NCBI GenBank assembly: GCA_018714575.1
Contig: DVNF01000018.1
Span: 1 to 8,987, forward strand
DNA: 8,987 bases
Source: Candidatus Stercoripulliclostridium merdigallinarum
GTDB taxonomy: Bacteria; Bacillota; Clostridia; Christensenellales; DTU072
Reading direction: 5' to 3'
In this document: piece after piece, positions 4,587-8,987 of the stretch
Position numbering within the stretch: position 1 is the first letter of the stretch
Layout of the letters: the number at the start of each line of letters is the position of its first letter
Program-made: the position numbers and the translations under genes
The notes under the pieces: model-generated
The model's database searches: none
What the model saw: only the letters and a program-made list of their open reading frames with translations
What the model was told of the DNA's origin: nothing

Positions 4587-5690
4587 ATGAAATTTATTTG
4601 CGGCACAAAAGAATTATCCGACGCACTGAACATAGTTTGCAAAGCCATTTCCGGCAAGGCCAACATTCCGATTCTGGAAGGCATCAAAATGTCCGCTTAC
4701 GGCGACGAAGTTACTTTGATGGCGACCGATTTAGAGCTGTATATCCGCACAAAGATCAAAGCCGACATCAAGTTGGAAGGCGAAACGGTGGTGACCGGCA
4801 GGATTTTCGCCGACTTTATGAGGAAGGTTTCCGACGACGAAGTCACAGTCGAAAAATATTCTTCGACGCTGTCGGTAAACTACGGCGAAAACGTATCCGA
4901 ATTCCAATGCATGGACGACGACGCGTATCCCGAACCGCGCGCGATCGGCGGCGAAAACGGATTTACCGCAAAGGATAAGGAATTGAAGGAAGTTATCGAC
5001 GGAGTCATCTTTTGCGCTTCGCAGGACGACACTAGGGCGATATTGCGCGGATGCAAGTTCTCGATCGAGGGCGACGAATTGGTGGCGGTGGCTTTGGACG
5101 GATTCAGGCTGGCGGTCACCAGGTGCCGCGTATTCGGCGTGACGGGGGAACCCGACGTCGTCATTCCCGCAAAGAATTTGCAGGAAATCGTAAAAATAAT
5201 CGGCGAAGACGATATGGACGTCCGCGTTACCGCCGACAAAAACCAAGTCTTGTTCGATCTGGGCAGCACGCTGATAACGACCAGGTTGTTGGAGGGCGAA
5301 TTCTATCAATACCGCAAAATCGTACCGCAAAGCTCGCCCGGCACTTCGGTAATGGTCAACAAAGAGGCGTTGACTACAAGTTTGGACAGAGCGTCTTTGG
5401 TTGCAAAGAACAAGAAAAACTATGTAAAGCTGTCGGTTTCCGGAAATACGATCTCTATCGATTCGGCTTCCGAACAGGGCAAGATCCACGAAAGCGTCGC
5501 TTGCAGCGCCGTCGAAGGCAAAGATCTGGACATAGCGTTCAACACCAGGTTCCTGTTCGACGCGTTCAGCAGGATAAAGGAAGATTTCATAAAGTTGAGT
5601 TTCTATTCGTCCACGGCTCCCGCGCTGATCCTGCCGAAAGAGGGCGACAAATACCTTTATCTGGTACTTCCCGTCCGTTTGGTAGGCTAG
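4587..5690 (+). CDS. dnaN: DNA polymerase III beta subunit (sliding clamp)
   Basis: 367 residues, normal for DnaN (about 365-380). As a head-to-tail dimer the clamp encircles DNA and tethers the replicative polymerase and other partners. The sequence follows the three-domain clamp pattern: an N-terminal domain starting MKFICGTKELSDALNIVCKA with ATDLELYI near 45-55; a central domain with DDTRAILRGCKFSIEGDEL and LDGFRLA; and a C-terminal domain ending YLYLVLPVRLVG, the conserved tail that forms part of the partner-binding pocket. The ATG is supported by AAGGAG 5 bases upstream; the GTG at 4557 has no ribosome site. The gene stands alone between its own promoter and a strong terminator, not beside dnaA or recF as in most bacteria. 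The nearest genes are a divergent RadC-like gene and greA-lysS. No inactivating change is visible. Confidence 0.95.
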   Translation: MKFICGTKELSDALNIVCKAISGKANIPILEGIKMSAYGDEVTLMATDLELYIRTKIKADIKLEGETVVTGRIFADFMRKVSDDEVTVEKYSSTLSVNYGENVSEFQCMDDDAYPEPRAIGGENGFTAKDKELKEVIDGVIFCASQDDTRAILRGCKFSIEGDELVAVALDGFRLAVTRCRVFGVTGEPDVVIPAKNLQEIVKIIGEDDMDVRVTADKNQVLFDLGSTLITTRLLEGEFYQYRKIVPQSSPGTSVMVNKEALTTSLDRASLVAKNKKNYVKLSVSGNTISIDSASEQGKIHESVACSAVEGKDLDIAFNTRFLFDAFSRIKEDFIKLSFYSSTAPALILPKEGDKYLYLVLPVRLVG

Positions 5691-5748
5691 GCGGTCCCGC
5701 CCGCAGGGTCGGGGACAAGGTCGGCTTGTCGACAACGTAAAATTTTTC

Positions 5749-5777
5749 AAAAGTCCGTATGCGTTACGGACTTTTTT
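5749..5777 (+). terminator. Rho-independent terminator of dnaN
   Basis: AAAAGTCCGTA (5749-5759) pairs perfectly with TACGGACTTTT (5765-5775) across a 5-base loop, continuing into a T6 run. The A-rich 5' side makes it potentially bidirectional. It separates dnaN from the greA operon. Confidence 0.93.
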
Positions 5778-5830
5778 ACCGTCGGTAAGGGCGCCTAGCC
5801 CGTTGCGGAAAACGCCCGTAGGTCGGGAAA

Positions 5831-5853
5831 CGCCGCAGAAGATATATGCGGCG
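5831..5853. other. Hairpin in the dnaN-greA gap
   Basis: CGCCGCA (5831-5837) and TGCGGCG (5847-5853) form a 7-base perfect stem with a 9-base loop, 35 bases upstream of the greA -35. No T-run follows on either strand. It may be an operator-like palindrome or chance; the rest of 5778-5887 shows no gene. Confidence 0.4.
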
Positions 5854-5887
5854 GAAACCAAATAAGGAAATAAAATTATATATATTA

Positions 5888-5916
5888 TTGACTTTAATTT
5901 ATATTTAAACTATAAT
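5888..5916 (+). promoter_or_regulatory. Near-consensus promoter of the greA-lysS operon
   Basis: TTGACT (5888-5893), a 17-base AT-rich spacer and a perfect TATAAT (5911-5916), in a very AT-rich block (about 5860-5920). Transcription would start near 5923, about 35 bases before the greA ATG. This is the strongest promoter-like sequence in the window, fitting high expression of translation genes. Confidence 0.88.
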
Positions 5917-5957
5917 GTACTTCACAATTGCCGAAAGGCAGAAACGCGAGGTTTGTT

Positions 5958-6440
5958 ATGGAAAAGAAGATACCGCTTACGCAAAAGCATTTTGACGAAT
6001 TGACCGCAAAGCTGAACTATCTGAAAACGGAAGGCAAAGCGGAAGTGGCGTTGGCGTTGAAAACGGCGAAAGAATTCGGCGACTTGTCCGAAAATGCCGA
6101 ATACACCGCGGCAAAGGACGCTCAACAGAAGCTGGAAACGGATATCGTGCGTTTAGAGGAAATTTTGTCCGTGGCTTACCCGATAGACATGAGCCTGATC
6201 AGCACCAAAACCGTGCAGGTCGGTTTGACGGTAAAGGTCTTGTTTGACGGCGACGACGAGGAAGACGCCGAAACCTATACCATAGTCAATCCCTTGGAAG
6301 TCGACACTACCGCCAACAAGATCAGCGACGAAAGCCCCTTGGGAAAGGCGTTGATCGGCAAGCAGGCAGGGGACGGCGTGACGTTTAAATCCCCCGGCGG
6401 AGCCATGATAGATTTAAAGATTTTGGAGATCACGAAATAA
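5958..6440 (+). CDS. greA: Transcription elongation factor GreA
   Basis: 160 residues (family about 158). GreA enters the RNA polymerase secondary channel and stimulates cleavage of backtracked transcripts. The N-terminal coiled coil (about 5-75) carries the hairpin-tip motif GDLSENAEY with the acidic pair D42 and E45, which positions the cleavage metal ion. The C-terminal FKBP-like domain (about 83-160) has SDESPLGKALIGKQAGD followed by VTFKSPGG, typical of GreA rather than GreB. A short acidic stretch (GDDEEDAETY, about 98-107) lies in the C-terminal domain. The ATG at 5958 was chosen because GCGAGG precedes it with 6-base spacing; an upstream TTG at 5928 lacks a ribosome site. First gene of the operon; its stop overlaps the lysS start. 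Confidence 0.96.
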   Translation: MEKKIPLTQKHFDELTAKLNYLKTEGKAEVALALKTAKEFGDLSENAEYTAAKDAQQKLETDIVRLEEILSVAYPIDMSLISTKTVQVGLTVKVLFDGDDEEDAETYTIVNPLEVDTTANKISDESPLGKALIGKQAGDGVTFKSPGGAMIDLKILEITK

Positions 6441-7945
6441 TGAGCGAAGAAAAGAACAGGCCGGTGGCGGCAGAAACGGAATTTCAGGACGAAAACGAAA
6501 TAATCGCGCTGCGGCGCGAAAGGTTAAAGGAGCTGAAGGCGGCGAAGCGGGATCCTTTCTGCGAAGTATCCTATCCCGTCGACGCGTACTCGGCGGACAT
6601 CGTGGCGGGGCTGGACGGATACGAAGGCAAAAGCGTATCTATAGCAGGCAGGATAATGTCCAAACGCGTTATGGGCAAAGCGGCTTTCGCGCACATCCGC
6701 GATTCCAAAGGCGATATACAGCTGTATTTCCGCATAGACGAATTGGGCGCGGAAAAATACGACGATTTCAAAAAGAGCGACATCGGCGACATAATCGGAG
6801 TAAAGGGCGACGTTTTCGTCACGCACAAAGGCGAAATTTCCGTCAAAGTCAAAGATTTCGTGTTGCTGACCAAATCGCTCAGGCCGTTGCCCGAAAAGTA
6901 CCACGGGCTGAAGGATACCGAGATCCGCTACAGACAGCGCTACCTGGATCTGATCGTCAATCCCGAAGTCAAAGACGTTTTCAAAAAGCGTTCGGCTATC
7001 ATCGCGGCCATACGCGAATTTTTGAACGAGCGCGGCTTTATCGAAGTCGAAACCCCCATTCTGAACACGATCATGGGCGGCGCGAACGCCAGACCGTTTA
7101 TAACGCACCACAACACTCTGGACATGGATATGTACCTCAGGATCGCTCCGGAACTCTATTTAAAGAGGCTGATCGTGGGCGGATTCGACAAGGTGTACGA
7201 ACTCGGCAGACTGTTCAGAAACGAAGGCATGGACACGAAACACAACCCCGAATTTACGACGATGGAGCTGTACCAAGCCTATGCCGATTACCACGATATG
7301 ATGAACATTACCGAGGCGCTGTATAAATATTGCGCGCTGAAGGTATTGGGCACCACAAAATTGAACTACCAGGGCGAAGACGTCGAATTGGGCGGCGAAT
7401 GGGAACGCGTCACTATGGCAGATATCGTAAAAAAAGTCACCGGCATAGACTTTAACGCGGAACTTGACGTCGAAGCGTTGAAAGAACAGGTCAGGGCGAT
7501 AGGGGTCGAGTTGCCGAAGGAGATCACCTGGGGCACGTTGTTGTATCAGGTATTCGATCAAAAGGTAGAGGAAACTCTGACGGGACCCATCTTTGTCATC
7601 GACTACCCGGTGGAAGTCAGCCCTCTGGCGAAGCGTAAACCCACGGATCCCAGGCTGACGGAAAGGTTTGAATTTTTCATCAACGCGCGCGAAATGGGCA
7701 ACGCTTTCAGCGAGCTGAACGATCCCGAGGATCAGCGTGCGCGTTTCGAAGACCAGGTCAAAAAGCGCGCCGGCGGCGACGACGAAGCTCAGATGATGGA
7801 CGAAGATTACGTCACCGCATTGGAATACGGCTTGCCGCCTACGGGAGGATTGGGAATAGGTATCGACAGAATGATAATGTTGTTTACCGATTCGGCGTCC
7901 ATACGCGACGTGCTGTTGTTCCCGACGATGAAACCGTCGAAGTAA
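6440..7945 (+). CDS. lysS: Lysyl-tRNA synthetase, class II
   Basis: 501 residues, normal for bacterial LysRS (about 490-510). It charges tRNA-Lys using ATP, in the cytoplasm, as a dimer. The order is: a helical N-terminus with RRERLKELKAAKRDPF; the anticodon-binding OB fold (about 63-145) with VSIAGRIMSKRVMGKAAF; then the class II catalytic core. Motif 1 is FLNERGFIEVETPIL (about 194-208). Motif 2 is YELGRLFRNEGMDTKHNPEF (about 253-272). Motif 3 is GLGIGIDRMIM with Arg477. The region VSPLAKRKPTDPRLTERFE and the RFEDQ stretch are LysRS hallmarks. The ATG overlaps the greA stop (TAATG, 6438-6442), with GGAG at 6425-6428 inside greA. A greA-lysS pair is common in Clostridia. The C-terminus ends PTMKPSK with no extra domain. 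Confidence 0.97.
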   Translation: MSEEKNRPVAAETEFQDENEIIALRRERLKELKAAKRDPFCEVSYPVDAYSADIVAGLDGYEGKSVSIAGRIMSKRVMGKAAFAHIRDSKGDIQLYFRIDELGAEKYDDFKKSDIGDIIGVKGDVFVTHKGEISVKVKDFVLLTKSLRPLPEKYHGLKDTEIRYRQRYLDLIVNPEVKDVFKKRSAIIAAIREFLNERGFIEVETPILNTIMGGANARPFITHHNTLDMDMYLRIAPELYLKRLIVGGFDKVYELGRLFRNEGMDTKHNPEFTTMELYQAYADYHDMMNITEALYKYCALKVLGTTKLNYQGEDVELGGEWERVTMADIVKKVTGIDFNAELDVEALKEQVRAIGVELPKEITWGTLLYQVFDQKVEETLTGPIFVIDYPVEVSPLAKRKPTDPRLTERFEFFINAREMGNAFSELNDPEDQRARFEDQVKKRAGGDDEAQMMDEDYVTALEYGLPPTGGLGIGIDRMIMLFTDSASIRDVLLFPTMKPSK

Positions 7946-7947
7946 TG
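7943..7947 (+). promoter_or_regulatory. lysS stop / decarboxylase start overlap (TAATG)
   Basis: The lysS TAA and the next ATG share one base. No clear Shine-Dalgarno sequence precedes this ATG (upstream reads ACCGTCGAAG), so translation of the next gene probably depends on ribosomes terminating on lysS. The greA-lysS junction (6438-6442) has the same TAATG form but does have a GGAG. Confidence 0.7.
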
Positions 7948-8987
7948 CTTGGCGACAGGCTGATACAACTGAACGAATACGTTTCCTTCCATACCCCCGG
8001 CCACAGCGGGGGTATCGTTGATTTTCCGCCGTTCAACGCGCCTATCGCGTGGACGGACACTACGGAAACGCCGTTTACGGACGACCTGAAGGCGCCGGAA
8101 ACGATAATCGCCGAGGCGGAAACCGCCGTCGGAAAAATTTACGGCACCGCTCCCGTCATATTCTCTACCGCAGGCGCAACCGCGCTGATACAGACGGCGA
8201 TATACCGCAACAGGCGCGAAAGATTTTTGGTGTACGAGGCGGCGCATTCGTCCGTATACAACGCGCTTAGGCTGACGGGCGCCGCGGCGTATCAAAGCGT
8301 CGGGATCCCCGTCGAGGCAGCCGTAAAACAATGCAAAGCCACCGCCGTGATCGTGACATCCCCCGATTATTACGGCAGGACGGTTCCCCGTGACGATATC
8401 GAGCGATTGGGAAAAAAGGTAAAAGTCATAGTCGACGCTTCGCACGGAGCGCATTTTGCGTTCAGCGACAAATTGCCCGTTTCGGCAACCGAATATGCGG
8501 ATACGGTCATCCATTCGATGCACAAGACGTTGCCGGTGCTGACGGGCGGAGCCGTGCTGCACGTTCCGGAAAACGAATACGACGATTATATGGCGGCGTT
8601 CAGGCTGTTCCATACCACTTCGCCGTCCTATCCCGTGATGGCAGGTATCGAAGCCGCCGCAAAGTATTTTTCCGAAAACGGGAAAAGATTATACGACAAG
8701 GTTTATTCCGACGTGGCGGCGTTCAAACGCGTTGCCTGCGCGGCGGGCTATCGGACGGCGGACAACGACGATTTTTCCAGGGTAGTAATAGTCGCGCCGG
8801 GCGGCGGCAAAGCGCTGAACGATATACTTTTGAAGAACAAGATCGTACCCGAATTCCGTTCGGATAACGACGTCACGTTGATAGTTACTCCGTACAATTC
8901 CGACAGGCTGAAAGACGTCGGAAAGGTCTTGACCGCAAATCCGTACCGCGGCGGCGTCGGCGCGGCGGGGATCGAGGCGCCGAAAGG
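7945..8987 (+). CDS. Orn/Lys/Arg decarboxylase-family PLP enzyme, 3'-truncated by the window edge
   Basis: The frame is open from the ATG at 7945 to the window end, giving 347 codons without a stop. It belongs to the fold-type I Orn/Lys/Arg decarboxylase major-domain family (the YaaO/SpeA group). Visible marks are FHTPGHSGG (15-23) near the N-terminus; FSTAGATALI (73-82) for the cofactor phosphate loop; AAHSSVYNAL with His101 stacking on the cofactor; VDASHGAHF with Asp164 for the pyridine nitrogen; and SMHKTLPVLTGGA with Lys194 as the predicted Schiff-base lysine. Most relatives have HKS where this protein has HSS; that lysine is not the cofactor lysine. In many Firmicutes this family precedes tmk and holB, so those may follow. 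Substrate is unknown: decarboxylation of arginine, lysine or ornithine is the family activity, but short yaaO-like members are poorly characterised. Confidence 0.88.
   Translation, partial: MLGDRLIQLNEYVSFHTPGHSGGIVDFPPFNAPIAWTDTTETPFTDDLKAPETIIAEAETAVGKIYGTAPVIFSTAGATALIQTAIYRNRRERFLVYEAAHSSVYNALRLTGAAAYQSVGIPVEAAVKQCKATAVIVTSPDYYGRTVPRDDIERLGKKVKVIVDASHGAHFAFSDKLPVSATEYADTVIHSMHKTLPVLTGGAVLHVPENEYDDYMAAFRLFHTTSPSYPVMAGIEAAAKYFSENGKRLYDKVYSDVAAFKRVACAAGYRTADNDDFSRVVIVAPGGGKALNDILLKNKIVPEFRSDNDVTLIVTPYNSDRLKDVGKVLTANPYRGGVGAAGIEAPK

Noticed and set aside
5726..5735. Perfect palindrome TTGTCGACAA downstream of dnaN
   Set aside because: Ten-base palindromes occur by chance at this length, it sits just before a terminator, and no known binding consensus is matched convincingly.
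4731..5861. 376-codon minus-strand frame opposite dnaN
   Set aside because: dnaN on the other strand is an unambiguous full-length gene. The minus frame has arginine/tyrosine-rich low-quality composition, runs across the dnaN terminator and matches no family.
7807..8613. 268-codon minus-strand frame across the lysS end and decarboxylase gene
   Set aside because: It is antisense to motif 3 of lysS and to the cofactor motifs of the decarboxylase family, both clearly real; no ribosome site or recognisable domain.

Overview
The window looks like a chromosomal segment from an endospore-former-related Firmicute, most likely an uncultured member of the Clostridia. The evidence is a recognisable Spo0A DNA-binding domain, Gram-positive sigma-A promoters (TTGACA/TATAAT type, 17-base spacers), strong AGGAG-type ribosome sites, and a clostridial-looking greA-lysS operon followed by an Orn/Lys/Arg decarboxylase-family gene. 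I cannot name the genus. No tRNA, rRNA, CRISPR array, transposase or phage gene was seen.

Layout. (1) 1-2140, plus strand: the 3' part of a membrane sensor histidine kinase, then a CYTH/triphosphate-tunnel enzyme gene. Immediately after its stop codon, in the same frame, comes a ~61-codon remnant of the C-terminus of an iron-dependent alcohol dehydrogenase, closed by an intrinsic terminator. (2) 2160-2560: no credible gene. It holds a degenerate ~72-base tandem repeat array, a long imperfect hairpin, and an inverted copy of the repeat edge abutting the spo0A stop codon. (3) 2560-3264, minus strand: a spo0A-like gene whose receiver half has lost the phosphorylation-site residues. It has its own sigma-A promoter, a ~105-base structured leader and an upstream Spo0A-box-like sequence. 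(4) 3405-3685: a gene-free stretch with several inverted repeats. (5) 3686-4384, minus strand: a RadC-family protein whose JAMM metal-binding motif is missing. (6) 4499-5777, plus strand: dnaN with its own promoter and a strong terminator, divergent from the RadC-like gene. (7) 5888-8987, plus strand: a near-consensus promoter drives greA, lysS and a PLP-dependent decarboxylase-family gene that runs off the window. Both junctions in this operon are overlapping TAATG stop/start pairs.

Housekeeping functions dominate: the replication clamp, transcript rescue, lysyl-tRNA charging. The unusual part is the minus-strand block. There, two regulatory or repair-type proteins (Spo0A and RadC families) keep their DNA-binding parts but lack the active-site residues of their second domain. 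No wholly new multi-gene system is evident. The best leads are the phosphorylation-independent-looking Spo0A with its structured leader and probable autoregulatory box, the repeat/hairpin element beside it, and the JAMM-less RadC-like protein.
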